From assembly GCA_002356435.2 (NCBI GenBank), contig AP018040.2, positions 620,001-684,000 of the forward strand: a stretch of DNA of 64,000 bases, read 5' to 3'. Below are positions 37,403 to 48,573 of the stretch, piece after piece. Source of the DNA: Petrimonas sp. IBARAKI. Lineage in GTDB: Bacteria; Bacteroidota; Bacteroidia; Bacteroidales; Dysgonomonadaceae. The number at the start of each line of letters is the position of its first letter. Positions within the stretch are counted from its first letter, which is position 1. The notes beneath the pieces are model-generated. The model saw only the letters and a program-made list of their open reading frames with translations. It did not search any database and had not been told where the DNA came from. Made by a program: the position numbers and the translations under genes.

Positions 37403-37621
37403 TTATCTTTTCTTCTGGCCAAGTAAGTAGATTCCCCCAATCAGGGTAATGATGGCGACTCCAATTTCGACATAGGCGATCTCCTTGCCTTTATTGTCTT
37501 CAGCAGTTATTTCAATGCCGAGAATTTCTACCGATTTTGAACTCTTTTGCAGGTTTGTGATGCCAAGATAACCGAGGATGACGGCTCCCGCGATAAGAAT
37601 GATTCCGATGATTGATTTCAT
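37403..37621 (-). CDS. Small two-helix membrane protein
   Basis: 72-residue protein with an N-terminal membrane helix (about 4-22), a polar middle with SKSVEILGIEITAEDNKGKE, and a second helix (about 49-67) ending LLGQKKR. The pattern is typical of small conserved inner-membrane proteins of Bacteroidetes. It has no catalytic residues, and I do not recognise a named family with certainty. It is monocistronic, between tpx and ftsK on the same strand. A 7-bp inverted repeat CGCATGT/ACATGCG (37651-37657 and 37694-37700) lies in its upstream region. Confidence 0.65.
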   Translation of the reverse strand: MKSIIGIILIAGAVILGYLGITNLQKSSKSVEILGIEITAEDNKGKEIAYVEIGVAIITLIGGIYLLGQKKR

Positions 37622-37816
37622 GTTTGTTTTATTATTTTTTATTTAAGTTTCGCATGTGTTAAGATAACAGCTAATCTTCTCTTAATATTCCAGACATGCG
37701 GAAGTTCAGTGAATGGCAATTTTAAGTGTTTGTTTGTGTTGTGTGTTTCTGAAAAGTGAAAAGCCCGCGAATCACTTCGCAGACTTTTCTTGTTAACACA
37801 ATCTTCATGAAACAAA

Positions 37817-38317
37817 CTACACTATCGAGTTGATTGCAGATTCATAATCCGGCTCCTGTGCAATCTCGGGAACCAGTTCGGTATATACAACTCTCCCTTC
37901 GGGATTAACGACTACCACAGCACGGGCCAATAATCCGTGAAGCGGGCCGTCAGTCATCAGCACACCGTACTTGTCGGCGAATGAGTGGTCGCGAAAAGTG
38001 GAAAGTGTAACCACGTTCTCCAATCCTTCAGCGCCGCAAAAACGGCCTGCAGCAAACGGCAGGTCTGCCGAAATGCAGAGAACGGTTGTATTGTTTAAAG
38101 AGCTGGCTTCTTTGTTGAACCTGCGGACAGAAGCAGCACAAACGCCAGTGTCCAGGCTTGGGAAAATGTTTAAAACTACGTTCTTTCCTTTCAGATCGGA
38201 TAGCTTTAATTCCGAAAGATCTGTTTTTACCAGCGAAAAATCGGGTGCCAGCGAACCCACATCCGGCAGACTGCCACCGGTATTTACCGGATTTCCTTTA
38301 AATGTGATTTTTGTCAT
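37817..38317 (-). CDS. tpx: Thiol peroxidase
   Basis: Thioredoxin-dependent reduction of hydrogen peroxide and alkyl hydroperoxides. The 166-residue product has the peroxidatic Cys60 in FPSLDTGVCAASVRRFN and the resolving Cys94 in GRFCGAEG, the spacing of the atypical 2-Cys Tpx group (Cys61/Cys95 in E. coli). The N-terminal TFKGNPVNTGGSLPDVGSLA is also standard. TrxB, 4 kb away on the same strand, would supply electrons through thioredoxin. Complete and probably monocistronic. Confidence 0.96.
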   Translation of the reverse strand: MTKITFKGNPVNTGGSLPDVGSLAPDFSLVKTDLSELKLSDLKGKNVVLNIFPSLDTGVCAASVRRFNKEASSLNNTTVLCISADLPFAAGRFCGAEGLENVVTLSTFRDHSFADKYGVLMTDGPLHGLLARAVVVVNPEGRVVYTELVPEIAQEPDYESAINSIV

Positions 38318-38486
38318 GTTGTTATTATATTTCTTTGGGTTTACATCAACCCACTCTCTATTATACTCTCTAATTATTCCTCAAAAACTATAACAAGACG
38401 GTAGTTGAAAAGTTCAGGAAAACCTGATTTTTAACTTTTTATTTAGAAACAGTTTTTTATTTTCAAAAACGGCTAATTCGCTTTCA

Positions 38487-41306
38487 TCACAACTCTTCCT
38501 TCAGGTACTTTGCCGTATAGCTACCCTTGTGCTTAATTATCTCCTCGGGTGTTCCCGCGACAAGCACGTTCCCTCCTTTTTCCCCACCCTCTGGACCAAG
38601 ATCGATGATGTAGTCGGCACACTTGATGATGTCGAGATTGTGTTCGATAACAATCACTGTATTTCCCTTGTCCACCAGTTTATTGAGTACTCCCAATAAA
38701 ATCCTGATGTCCTCGAAATGTAATCCTGTAGTGGGTTCATCCAGTACGTAAAGGGTATTTCCGGTGTCGGTCCGGGCCAGTTCGGCCGCAAGTTTTACCC
38801 GTTGGCTTTCTCCGCCCGAGAGGGTTGTGGACGATTGTCCGAGCTTGATATATCCCAGTCCCACCTCCTGAAGCACCTTTATCTTATGCAGGATGTTGGG
38901 AATGTTTTCGAAGAAATCTACCGCCTCGTTGATCGACATGTTGAGTACGTCGGCAATGGATTTCCCTTTAAACCGTACTTCCAGTGTTTCCCGGTTGTAT
39001 CTTTTCCCATGGCATCCTTCACAGGGAACCATTACATCGGGTAGGAAATTCATTTCCAGTGTTTTATATCCATTCCCTCCACAGGTTTCGCAACGTCCTC
39101 CTTTTACGTTGAATGAGAATCGTCCGGGTTTGTAACCGCGGATTTTTGCTTCGGGCATTCCGGAAAACAGGGTGCGGATATCGCTGAACACACCCGTGTA
39201 AGTTGCAGGATTCGAGCGGGGAGTCCTCCCGATGGGAGACTGGTCCACACTAACTACTTTGTCTACATTTTTTATGCCGTGCACCTCCTTGTATGGCATC
39301 GGGTCTTTCAGGGAACGGTAGAATTTCTGGCTCAGGATAGGTTGCAACGTTTCGTTGATAAGCGTAGATTTGCCGCTCCCCGACACTCCTGTTACGCATA
39401 TGAGTGTTCCCAACGGAAATTGTACGGTAACGTTTTTCAGGTTGTTGCCTGTTGCTCCTCCCACAACGAGTGTTTTGCCGTTCCCTTTGCGCCGTTTCCC
39501 GGGAATCTTGATTTCTATTTTTCCGTTCAGGTAATTGGAGGTTAGCGTATTCTTCTTGAGCATCTCTTCGGGAGTGCCTTCAAAAACCACTTCGCCTCCT
39601 TTTTGTCCGGCAAACGGACCCATGTCTACCACATAGTCGGATGCAAGCATCATGTCTTTATCGTGCTCGACCACCACTACGGAGTTGCCGGAATCGCGCA
39701 GTTTTTTCAACGAATCGATCAGCCGGTGGTTATCCCGTTGATGCAATCCGATACTGGGTTCATCCAGGATATATAATACGTTTACCAATTGCGAACCGAT
39801 CTGCGTAGCCAGCCGGATACGCTGGCTTTCCCCGCCCGAGAGCGATGCCGATGCGCGGGAAAGGGAAAGGTAACCCAGTCCGACATCAATAAGAAAGCGC
39901 AACCGCGAAAGAATCTCCTTGTTGATCTCTTCGGCAATGAGCTGCTGTTTTTCTGAAACGTGATCACCGGCATCTACAATCCAGTCGTACAGCTGTTGGA
40001 TATCCATGTGCGACAACTCAGCAATGTTCTTGCCGTTAATTTTGAAGTGAAGTGCTTCCCGGTTGAGCCGTTGCCCGTTACACTCCGGACAAACCGACGT
40101 CGATATGAATTGTCCCGCCCATTTTTGCGCAGAAGCCGATGCGTCATCATCCTGTTGCATATCGATGTACTTGGCAATTCCTTCGTAACTTACCATGTAG
40201 TTGGAGTTACCCAATGACTCATTTTTGATTTTCAGGCGTTCGTCGGTACCGTAGATAATTTCGTCGATAGCATCTTGCGGGATATCCCGGATGGGCGTCT
40301 GCAGCGTAACTCCGTATTTTTCGCAAATGGCAGCCACTTGCCAGAAAAACAGGTTGCTTTTTTCTTTTCCTAGCGGCACGATTCCGCCTTTGGCAATACT
40401 TATGGAGGGATCGGGGATGACCTTTTCCGTATCGATGGAGTCGATGGTCCCTATCCCTTTGCATTTGGGGCATGCGCCTAATGGTGAGTTGAACGAGAAA
40501 TTGTGCGGAGCGGGTTCGTTGTAGGATAATCCGGTGGTAGGGCACATTAACTCGCGGCTGTAGTGGCGCACCTCGCCGGACACGGTGTCCTGGATGAGTA
40601 TCAGCCCCGAACCCTGCTTCATGGCAGTCCTGACACTCGATCTGAGCTTATCTTCAAACTTGTTGGACACGGCTAGTTTGTCCACCAGTACTTCGATGCT
40701 GTGGTTCTTGTACCTGTCCAGCTTCATCCCCGGCAGAATTTCCCGGATCTCGCCGTCCACGCGGACACTGATAAATCCCTTTTTCCGGATTTGCTCGAAC
40801 AGCTCTTTGTAATGTCCTTTCCTGTTTCGTATAACGGGTGCGAGGATGTATATTTTTTTTCCGGCATACCGGGTTAAGATCAGTTCCAGAATTTGCTCTT
40901 CGGTATATTTTACCATTTTCTCGCCCGTAATGTACGAGAACGCTTCTCCGGCACGGGCATAAAGCAACCGTAGGAAGTCGTAAATTTCTGTGGTGGTGCC
41001 AACGGTAGAACGTGGATTTCGGTTGGTGGTTTTTTGTTCGATGGAAATGACGGGGCTTAATCCGGTAATTTTATCCACATCGGGACGTTCCATTTTGCTT
41101 AAAAATCCACGGGCATAGGCCGAAAATGTTTCTATATAACGCCGTTGCCCTTCGGCAAAAACGGTGTCGAAGGCCAGGGACGACTTGCCGCTTCCGCTCA
41201 ATCCGGTAATAACCGTAAGTGAATCGCGCGGGATGGTTACGTCAATATTTTTGAGGTTGTGTACGCGTGCGCCATACACTTCAATACGTTCTGTCTCAGG
41301 AGTCAT
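38487..41306 (-). CDS. uvrA: UvrA, excinuclease ABC subunit A
   Basis: Damage-recognition ATPase of nucleotide excision repair. About 939 residues. The first ABC half has Walker [21 protein letters not shown], an interrupting zinc module (CPKCKGIG with CPECNGQR), and signature [16 protein letters not shown]. The second has [13 protein letters not shown], the zinc motif CETCGGNGY...CEGCHGKR, and [15 protein letters not shown]. The frame extends eight codons to a TTG at 41330, but the ATG at 41306 ([20 protein letters not shown]) is the more natural start. A lytic transglycosylase gene lies 39 bp upstream on the same strand and may share the transcript. Confidence 0.97.
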   Translation of the reverse strand: MTPETERIEVYGARVHNLKNIDVTIPRDSLTVITGLSGSGKSSLAFDTVFAEGQRRYIETFSAYARGFLSKMERPDVDKITGLSPVISIEQKTTNRNPRSTVGTTTEIYDFLRLLYARAGEAFSYITGEKMVKYTEEQILELILTRYAGKKIYILAPVIRNRKGHYKELFEQIRKKGFISVRVDGEIREILPGMKLDRYKNHSIEVLVDKLAVSNKFEDKLRSSVRTAMKQGSGLILIQDTVSGEVRHYSRELMCPTTGLSYNEPAPHNFSFNSPLGACPKCKGIGTIDSIDTEKVIPDPSISIAKGGIVPLGKEKSNLFFWQVAAICEKYGVTLQTPIRDIPQDAIDEIIYGTDERLKIKNESLGNSNYMVSYEGIAKYIDMQQDDDASASAQKWAGQFISTSVCPECNGQRLNREALHFKINGKNIAELSHMDIQQLYDWIVDAGDHVSEKQQLIAEEINKEILSRLRFLIDVGLGYLSLSRASASLSGGESQRIRLATQIGSQLVNVLYILDEPSIGLHQRDNHRLIDSLKKLRDSGNSVVVVEHDKDMMLASDYVVDMGPFAGQKGGEVVFEGTPEEMLKKNTLTSNYLNGKIEIKIPGKRRKGNGKTLVVGGATGNNLKNVTVQFPLGTLICVTGVSGSGKSTLINETLQPILSQKFYRSLKDPMPYKEVHGIKNVDKVVSVDQSPIGRTPRSNPATYTGVFSDIRTLFSGMPEAKIRGYKPGRFSFNVKGGRCETCGGNGYKTLEMNFLPDVMVPCEGCHGKRYNRETLEVRFKGKSIADVLNMSINEAVDFFENIPNILHKIKVLQEVGLGYIKLGQSSTTLSGGESQRVKLAAELARTDTGNTLYVLDEPTTGLHFEDIRILLGVLNKLVDKGNTVIVIEHNLDIIKCADYIIDLGPEGGEKGGNVLVAGTPEEIIKHKGSYTAKYLKEEL

Positions 41307-41345
41307 TTTGTTGAAAATACGAACCTGCAAAGATAGTGAAAAAGA

Positions 41346-42317
41346 TCATCTTGCGATCCATCGTTCGTCGTGAATTTTTATTTTCTCCCCTTTTTTGTAG
41401 TAGAGGCTTTCCCGGGTGGGAATAAGGAAAGTATAGTTTTTTCCTGATTTATTGGTGAGCTTGGTATCGCGGAGCCACGAATTGAAATCCTTTAGTTGGG
41501 CATAGGTGATGCCGTTCTCTTTGGCAAACGATGCCAGGCTTGGAATGGCCGAGGAAACCATGACTTCCTTGAACTCCATGGGTTTATACAGTTGATCGCT
41601 ACGAAGGACAAATCCGTATTGTGTCGGGTTTTCAAACAGGGTTTTAATAGCCAGCATACGGAAATAATAACGGGTTGTTTCTTCCACCAGCCATAAATCG
41701 AGCGCTTTGTCGGTTTGCTGCTTGGTGAACTCGCTGGTGATCCTTGCTTGTCCTCCGTTGTAGGACAAGGCGGCAGCGCTCCACGAACCGAGCTTCCGGT
41801 ACGCGTCTTTGAGGTACCGGCAAGCGGCGACGGTTGATTTCTCGATGTGGTAACGCTCATCCACTTCGGGCGATACCTCAAGTCCGAATTGTTGAGCTGT
41901 ACCCGACATAAACTGCCACAATCCGCTGGCACGGGCCGGTGAGACCGCCCGGGGGTCGAGGCTGCTTTCAATCACGGCAAGGTATTTTATATCATCCGGC
42001 ACCCCTTCTCGTTTTAAAATAGGCTCGATCACCGGGAAGATACGGTTTGCGCGTTTGAAGAGGAGCAGGGTGGTGGAGTGAAAGTAGGTGAAACTGTTCA
42101 GTTCGCGGTCCATCCGCTCGTGGAGATCGTACCGGTCGAACACGATCTTTTCACCCGCGAACATCATCTCTCCGGGAACATCAACCGATGCTGTCATGGA
42201 GAGTACTTGCGGACGTTCCAGTTCTACTTTCTCCGAATCGTTGTTCGACAAGGTCATAACTGTGATAATATTCACGGCTACAATAGCTAAAAAAATGTAT
42301 ATGATGTTTCTTTTCAT
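41346..42317 (-). CDS. Lytic transglycosylase (SLT domain)
   Basis: Envelope enzyme that cleaves peptidoglycan glycan strands. The 323-residue product has an N-terminal signal anchor (about 5-24) and an SLT domain around 90-220. The catalytic Glu is E117 in [15 protein letters not shown], followed by [17 protein letters not shown] and ALSYNGG, the standard motifs II and III. The C-terminus ends with a basic [20 protein letters not shown] stretch that may bind the wall; no LysM is evident. It is the MltD/MltE-like form common in Bacteroidetes. It sits upstream of uvrA; any link is probably only positional. Confidence 0.9.
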   Translation of the reverse strand: MKRNIIYIFLAIVAVNIITVMTLSNNDSEKVELERPQVLSMTASVDVPGEMMFAGEKIVFDRYDLHERMDRELNSFTYFHSTTLLLFKRANRIFPVIEPILKREGVPDDIKYLAVIESSLDPRAVSPARASGLWQFMSGTAQQFGLEVSPEVDERYHIEKSTVAACRYLKDAYRKLGSWSAAALSYNGGQARITSEFTKQQTDKALDLWLVEETTRYYFRMLAIKTLFENPTQYGFVLRSDQLYKPMEFKEVMVSSAIPSLASFAKENGITYAQLKDFNSWLRDTKLTNKSGKNYTFLIPTRESLYYKKGEKIKIHDERWIAR

Positions 42318-42485
42318 CGGTAAGGAATGTTATAATACGGATTTATTTGTGTCAAATATACAACTATATTAAAAATACTCCAACTATTCATTAAACTTTC
42401 TCATGCGTTGCGATCGATTCATGGGTTCTCTTATAATTAGCGTTGATTGGTTAGGGTGTAACCCAAGCAGGATACAGGACAGAAA

Positions 42486-42522
42486 GAAAAAAGGGCATGA
42501 CGGCAAAGCCGGCACACCCTTT
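42486..42522 (-). terminator. Terminator of eno
   Basis: AAAGGG (42490-42495) and CCCTTT (42517-42522) close a stem continued inward by G:U pairs and GGC/GCC. A minus-strand T run follows. Confidence 0.75.
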
Positions 42523-42543
42523 CACTGTTGATGGTTTTTTCTC

Positions 42544-43881
<1,338 letters not shown>

Positions 43882-43919
43882 CTAATATTAGCGAAAAGTC
43901 TGTTTTACAAATTAACGTA

Positions 43920-43927
43920 CAAATATA
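43920..43927 (-). promoter_or_regulatory. -7 box of eno
   Basis: Minus-strand TATATTTG matching TAnnTTTG; predicted leader about 85 nt. Confidence 0.45.
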
Positions 43928-44008
43928 CGTTTTTTTTGTTTATCCGGCCGGGGTTCTGACGTTAAATATTGCTTACGCAGCAAATAATTTCATGCTGCAA
44001 TCTTATGT

Positions 44009-44620
44009 TTATAACGCCTGCGACTGGATTGATGTTATCAGCGCATTAAGGTTCGACGTGATGAGACGAACAGCAATAGCTAAGAGGATTACCCCGAAAA
44101 ATTTACGTAAAATAAAAACGCCGCCTACCCCCATCAATCTTTTCACTCCATCTAAATAACGCAACACCACATAGACAAAAGCAATGTTCAGGATTACAGC
44201 GATGATAATGTTGATCGTGTTGTACTCGGCACGCATAGCCAAAAGCGTTGTGAAGGTCCCGGGGCCGGTAATCAGTGGAAAAACCACCGGTACAAGCGTT
44301 GCCGAACCGTTTCCGGAAGTGTTTTCGTCAATTTTAAATATTTCTACGCCGAAAATCATTTCGATGGAAATAATCAAAATCACCAGTGCGCCAGCGATTG
44401 CGAACGACGAAAGATCCACCTGGAAAAGTTTGAGTATGGCCTCTCCTATGAAAAGAAACATGATGAGGATGATGGTCGAATAAAACGAGGCCTTGAACGG
44501 CTCAATGGTTTTATTCTGACTCCTAAGGTTCAGGAATATAGGAACTGAGCCCGTTGCGTCAATAATGGCGAACAGGACCAGGAAGGCACTGATTATTTCT
44601 ACAAAATTAAATCCGAGCAT
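44009..44620 (-). CDS. MarC family integral membrane protein
   Basis: Inner-membrane protein of 203 residues with six predicted helices and the MarC signature regions: FAIIDATGSVPIFL near the N-terminus, then FVLVIL-type helices, VPVVFPLITGPGTFTTLL in the middle, and ILLAIAVRLITSNL at the end. The role is unknown; early claims of a multidrug-resistance role for MarC in E. coli were not upheld. No linked partner is apparent; the next gene upstream is a glycosyltransferase, 67 bp away. Confidence 0.9.
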   Translation of the reverse strand: MLGFNFVEIISAFLVLFAIIDATGSVPIFLNLRSQNKTIEPFKASFYSTIILIMFLFIGEAILKLFQVDLSSFAIAGALVILIISIEMIFGVEIFKIDENTSGNGSATLVPVVFPLITGPGTFTTLLAMRAEYNTINIIIAVILNIAFVYVVLRYLDGVKRLMGVGGVFILRKFFGVILLAIAVRLITSNLNALITSIQSQAL

Positions 44621-44687
44621 ACCGGGAACATTTTTTTTGATAACCTTTGTTAAACCGGGTGCAAAGTTATTAAAAAAGAGCCAATTC

Positions 44688-45875
44688 TCAAAATGAACGG
44701 TTCGATTTCTCGATCTGTCGGGAAAGGGCGTCGTAAGAAAAGTATGTTGGGTGGGAAAAATTCAGGTATTTTATGATCTTGAAAGCATTGAAATGGTGAA
44801 AAAATCGTTTTTCGAAGGCTTGAAATGTGGCACTGTTCCGGTTGCATTCTTCAATCTCGGAAACCACATCGTTCTTTTCAGAAAATTCAATTATCGCCGG
44901 ATGCAACAGGGATATTCTCTGCCGGATAAACCCGGTGTCCTGTTTAAAGAAAGATTGCCGCAGGTCAAAAAAATCTTTTAACGCCAGAAAAGCGTTGAAG
45001 TGATAAGTTTTCATCTGTCCATCAGGTTCGTCTGCAATTTTTTGCAACGCCGGGCCTGTACCGAACGGGATCCTGTCGGAATACCGTGCCATGGGATAAA
45101 CAAAAACATCGTCCAGCCTTTCGACTCTTCCGAATGCAAAAACTTTTTGCAGGAAATAAAAATCTTCACCGCCCTGTTGTCGTCCCATTCCTCCGACACG
45201 TACATAGGCATCCGCTGCAACTGAAAATGCCGAGCCGATAGTGTGATGCGGGTATGGAAATCCAATAAACCGCAGCATTTGGCTGAAATAACGGATGTGT
45301 TGCTCGTATTGGCGAACGGCGTTTTCGAGTTTTTTATCGTTGGTTTCAATCCGGTGAAGGAAATTCTGTATTGTACAGCGGGGAGGGCCTGTTTGCCGGT
45401 AGGCAGTCGAAATACCGGTCAGGAAATTAGGAGAGACGGTACAGTCGGCATCCAGGGAGATTATTATCCCTTCCGGGTTTTGTGTGTTCAGGAAATGTTC
45501 GACAGCCAGGTCCATTCCGATTTTTCGGGCAAGACCCACGCCGGCATGTTTTCGGGGAAGATCTTCGAAGATCAACGGGAAAAACCGAAGGATGTCCCGG
45601 TTGTTTTCAGCAGCAAATGCAGTGATTTCGTCGTACGTTTTTCTGTTTTGAAGAACAACTTCCTTTTCCGAACGGACACTTGAGTTAATGATCACTGTCA
45701 CCACTGTTTTCGCTTTTGGTGTTGCAGACTGGCAAAGATTCCGCAAGGTGGCCAACACGTCTTTCTCATCGTAACACGGTATAACCACGACCGCGTCGGC
45801 AGCAACATCCTGTGGAAGCCTGGTTTGCAGGTACTCGGGTTTTTGTATTTCCAGATAGGCTCGCCAGTGTTTCAT
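44688..45875 (-). CDS. Family 2 glycosyltransferase
   Basis: Putative inverting sugar transferase of 395 residues. The GT-A fold is suggested by VVVIPCYDEKDVLATLRNL (residues about 29-47), and the nucleotide-sugar/metal site by ISLDADCTVSPNFL. A possible acceptor region is IGFPYPHHTIGSAFSVAADAYVRVGG with a following EDFYFLQKV (base-like Glu-Asp). There is no membrane helix, so it is cytosolic or peripheral. No other glycan-synthesis gene is next to it, so the product is unknown. A candidate -7 box TATTTTTG (minus strand, 45880-45887) lies so close to the ATG that the mRNA could be nearly leaderless. Confidence 0.82.
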   Translation of the reverse strand: MKHWRAYLEIQKPEYLQTRLPQDVAADAVVVIPCYDEKDVLATLRNLCQSATPKAKTVVTVIINSSVRSEKEVVLQNRKTYDEITAFAAENNRDILRFFPLIFEDLPRKHAGVGLARKIGMDLAVEHFLNTQNPEGIIISLDADCTVSPNFLTGISTAYRQTGPPRCTIQNFLHRIETNDKKLENAVRQYEQHIRYFSQMLRFIGFPYPHHTIGSAFSVAADAYVRVGGMGRQQGGEDFYFLQKVFAFGRVERLDDVFVYPMARYSDRIPFGTGPALQKIADEPDGQMKTYHFNAFLALKDFFDLRQSFFKQDTGFIRQRISLLHPAIIEFSEKNDVVSEIEECNRNSATFQAFEKRFFHHFNAFKIIKYLNFSHPTYFSYDALSRQIEKSNRSF

Positions 45876-45892
45876 GCTGCAAAAATAAAAAA

Positions 45893-45918
45893 TAAGGTTC
45901 TTTTTGCAAAGAACCTTA
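45893..45918 (-). terminator. Terminator of the OmpH/Skp gene
   Basis: TAAGGTTCTTT (45893-45903) pairs perfectly with AAAGAACCTTA (45908-45918), loop TTGC. A T-rich minus-strand tail follows and merges with the next gene's promoter. Confidence 0.8.
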
Positions 45919-45944
45919 CTGTATTCATTTGATCAGGAAGATTA

Positions 45945-46613
45945 TTACTTGGTTTCGGTTGCAGCGGGAGTTTTTGTTCCTGCTCCCGTGTTGCTCGTAG
46001 AAGTCGCAGGGCCGTACTTTTTGTTCAGGAATTCGGTCACTTCTTTGGTAATATCGTATTTGTCGTCCGCAAAAAGAATGTTATCGGATCCCGTGTTGCT
46101 GTAGATGATCTGATAGCCTTTATCCTTGTTGAATTCCACTAAACGAACCTTTACTGTATCGGATAATTCCATATTGAGTTTTTGCTGTTCAAGAGCAAAT
46201 TCCTGACCCAACCTTTCAGCCATTTGCTGATATTCCTGCTGCATTCTTAAGATGCGTTGCTGCTCCTGCTCAGCTCTTTCCTGGCTCAGGAATGCGTTGT
46301 TTTGAAGCTTGCGCTGAAATTCCTGTGCAGCTGCATTCAGTTGACGTTCTTTTTGTGTCAGGCTTGCACGCGAGCTCTCTTCGGTTCTCATCAAGGCTTC
46401 GTTCAGGTCTTTTGCGAAGTTATAATTCATCAGAAGAGAATCTACATTCACATAGGCAACGGGTAGGGTAACGGAAGAATCGTTCATCTTCGTAATCAAA
46501 TCTCCTTTTCTGGCGCCGCTTTTTCCCGGTGCGGAAGTAAAATGCAAGACGTATAAAATAAGGATTGCAACAGCTAAGATTGCCCCCAAAATATAGGCAT
46601 TATTATTCTTCAT
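45945..46613 (-). CDS. OmpH/Skp family periplasmic chaperone
   Basis: Envelope protein of 222 residues. A hydrophobic segment (about 5-27) anchors or exports it. The OmpH core starts with VAYVNVDSLLMNYNFAKDLNEALM (residues 52-75), followed by a long coiled coil (about 70-155) and the closing strand IIYSNTGSDNILFADDKYDITKEV. Skp-type proteins hold unfolded outer-membrane proteins in the periplasm. The tail is low-complexity (Thr/Ala/Gly). It is probably co-transcribed with the small membrane protein gene just upstream. Confidence 0.88.
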   Translation of the reverse strand: MKNNNAYILGAILAVAILILYVLHFTSAPGKSGARKGDLITKMNDSSVTLPVAYVNVDSLLMNYNFAKDLNEALMRTEESSRASLTQKERQLNAAAQEFQRKLQNNAFLSQERAEQEQQRILRMQQEYQQMAERLGQEFALEQQKLNMELSDTVKVRLVEFNKDKGYQIIYSNTGSDNILFADDKYDITKEVTEFLNKKYGPATSTSNTGAGTKTPAATETK

Positions 46614-46634
46614 TTTCTCAAAAAATTGTGTAGG

Positions 46635-46853
46635 TTAGACTTTTTCTTTTATTATTTTTTCAATCAGACTTTCTCTGTTCGATGCTTCTCTGTCTTGCGA
46701 TGTGGCACAGCTTATACCTCTGTCTCTCATAGCCTTACTTCCGCCAATATGTGTGTTGGGAAACTCGCCTTTTTTTGTAAAAAAAACTTTTATACCCATT
46801 AGCATAATGGCTATAAAAAGGATAGCGATACCCAGGAGTAAAGTTTTTATCAT
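46635..46853 (-). CDS. Small membrane-anchored protein, conserved in Bacteroidetes
   Basis: 72-residue protein with one N-terminal membrane helix (about 4-24) and a short polar domain containing FPNTHIGGSKAMRDRGISCA followed by TSQDREASN. The HIGxxKAxRxxGIxCxxSQD pattern recurs in short Bacteroidetes membrane proteins that I recall near respiratory or ApbE genes. Here it precedes the OmpH gene by 21 bp. The single Cys after RGIS is part of the pattern. Function unknown. A -7 box TATCTTTG (minus strand, 46875-46882) lies 22 bp upstream. Confidence 0.7.
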   Translation of the reverse strand: MIKTLLLGIAILFIAIMLMGIKVFFTKKGEFPNTHIGGSKAMRDRGISCATSQDREASNRESLIEKIIKEKV

Positions 46854-46874
46854 TTAATTCTTAATTTTGTGGCG

Positions 46875-46882
46875 CAAAGATA
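46875..46882 (-). promoter_or_regulatory. -7 box of the small membrane protein/OmpH unit
   Basis: Minus-strand TATCTTTG matching TAnnTTTG, 22 bp before the ATG at 46853. Confidence 0.5.
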
Positions 46883-47037
46883 GTTTAAATAGCCAATTAA
46901 AACTCATTTTTCGTATTAAAGATGCTAAAATTTTCTGTTTTTTGCGATTTTCATTCCTGTTTTCCGACTAAAGCATAAACAAGAAAGCATTTTATATGTT
47001 AATATAGATTATACAGTTATTTTAAAAAACAGATCGT

Positions 47038-48507
47038 ATGAATATTAATGAGCTTGAGCCGAAAATCGTATGGAGTTATTTTCACGACATCACACAAATT
47101 CCACGGCCATCGAAAAAAGAAGAGAAAATTATCGCTTATCTGCTTAACTTTGCCAAGGAGCACAACCTTGAGGCCAAGAAAGATAAAGCCGGTAATGTGC
47201 TGATCACGAAAGAAGCAACGCCGGGCAAAGAAAATGTGCCGACAGTTATTCTGCAGTCGCATGTGGATATGGTGTGCGAGAAAAACAGCGATGTTACGCA
47301 CGATTTCGATAACGACCCGATTGAAACTATCATCGATGGCGACTGGGTTAAAGCAAACGGGACAACTCTCGGGGCGGATAACGGTATCGGGATTGCCGCA
47401 CAGTTGGCAGTGCTTGCCTCAAACGATATCGCTCATGGCAAGATCGAAGCGTTGTTTACCGTGGATGAGGAAACCGGATTGACCGGAGCCAATTCGTTGG
47501 AGCCCGGTTTTATTACCGGGAACGTTTTATTGAACCTGGATACGGAGGAAGAGGGTGAGATTTATATCGGTTGTGCCGGAGGAAAAGGGACAAGAGCCTA
47601 CTTTAAGTATAAAGAAAAGGATGCGCCCAAAAAGTACTTCTGGTTTAAAATTCAGGTGAAAGGACTTCGTGGCGGACATTCAGGAAGCGATATTGATAAA
47701 GGGTTGGGTAACGCCAACAAAATCCTGAACCGGTTTTTGTACTCCATTATGCGCAAGAAGTACGGTATGGTGCTATCAGAAATTGGTGGAGGAAACCTCC
47801 ACAATGCTATTGCGCGTGAAGCGTATGCAGTGGTGGGTGTAAAAGATAAATACAAAGAAGATATGCGGGTGAAACTGAATGTCTTCCTTGCCAATGTCCA
47901 AAATGAATACAAAAAAACGGATCCCAACCTGGATATCCAGCTCGAATCGGTACAGATGCCCTCTAAGATTATAAAAAAAGGTGTTGCTGAAAAACTGATA
48001 CATTCCCTGTATGCCTGTCCACACGGGGTAATCGGTATGAGTTTTGATATCGACGGATTGGTGGAGACCTCCACCAACCTGGCATCAGTGAAAATGCTGG
48101 AAAATTATACCATCGAGGTGGGTACCAGCCAGCGTAGTTCGGTGGAGTCACGCAAAGACGACATCGTCAATACGGTTTCCGCCGTCTTTGAACTGGCCGG
48201 TGCAAAAGTGGTGCACAGCGAAGGATATCCGGGTTGGCAACCGAATACCGATTCCCAGATTCTGAAACTGGCAAAGAAAGAATACAAGAACCTTTACAAT
48301 AAAAACGCCAAGGTAAAAGCTATTCATGCCGGCCTGGAATGTGGGCTGTTTCTAGAGAAATACCCTCAGTTGGATATGATTTCCATTGGTCCTGATATGA
48401 CGGATGTCCATTCGCCCGATGAAAAAATGAATATTCCCTCTGTGGGAAAATTTTGGGATTACCTGGTCCGGATCCTGGAAAGTGTCCCTGCCGAAGGGGA
48501 GGAATAA
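47038..48507 (+). CDS. pepD: Aminoacyl-histidine dipeptidase (peptidase M20 family)
   Basis: Cytosolic zinc dipeptidase that splits Xaa-His and other dipeptides. The 489-residue product has the M20C ligands in order: SHVDMVCEK (His), LGADNGIGIAA (bridging Asp), DEETGLTGA (catalytic Glu and ligand), LNLDTEEEGEIYIGCAGG, and HAGLECGLF followed by IGPDMTDVHSP near the C-terminus. The region from about 210 to 390 is the lid/dimerisation domain, with RGGHSGSDI. It suits use of the dipeptides released by the S46 peptidase. It is plus-strand, 54 bp ahead of the next CDS frame. Confidence 0.95.
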   Translation: MNINELEPKIVWSYFHDITQIPRPSKKEEKIIAYLLNFAKEHNLEAKKDKAGNVLITKEATPGKENVPTVILQSHVDMVCEKNSDVTHDFDNDPIETIIDGDWVKANGTTLGADNGIGIAAQLAVLASNDIAHGKIEALFTVDEETGLTGANSLEPGFITGNVLLNLDTEEEGEIYIGCAGGKGTRAYFKYKEKDAPKKYFWFKIQVKGLRGGHSGSDIDKGLGNANKILNRFLYSIMRKKYGMVLSEIGGGNLHNAIAREAYAVVGVKDKYKEDMRVKLNVFLANVQNEYKKTDPNLDIQLESVQMPSKIIKKGVAEKLIHSLYACPHGVIGMSFDIDGLVETSTNLASVKMLENYTIEVGTSQRSSVESRKDDIVNTVSAVFELAGAKVVHSEGYPGWQPNTDSQILKLAKKEYKNLYNKNAKVKAIHAGLECGLFLEKYPQLDMISIGPDMTDVHSPDEKMNIPSVGKFWDYLVRILESVPAEGEE

Positions 48508-48573
48508 ATCAATAGTTATCTTTGATGCTTCGGTGGCGTTCTTGATGACAAAATATGGAGATTGTGTCGTGTT

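Noticed and set aside
38408-38439. Terminator of uvrA
   Set aside because: AAAAGTT/AACTTTT with an inner CAGG/CCTG stem is possible, but the bulge is large and the call too weak to list.
38487-41330. Longer uvrA start at TTG 41330
   Set aside because: The ATG at 41306 gives the usual N-terminus; the extra eight residues look non-native.
44688-45875. Polysaccharide locus around the glycosyltransferase
   Set aside because: The neighbours are marC, eno and ompH; no other glycan gene adjoins, so a locus cannot be supported.
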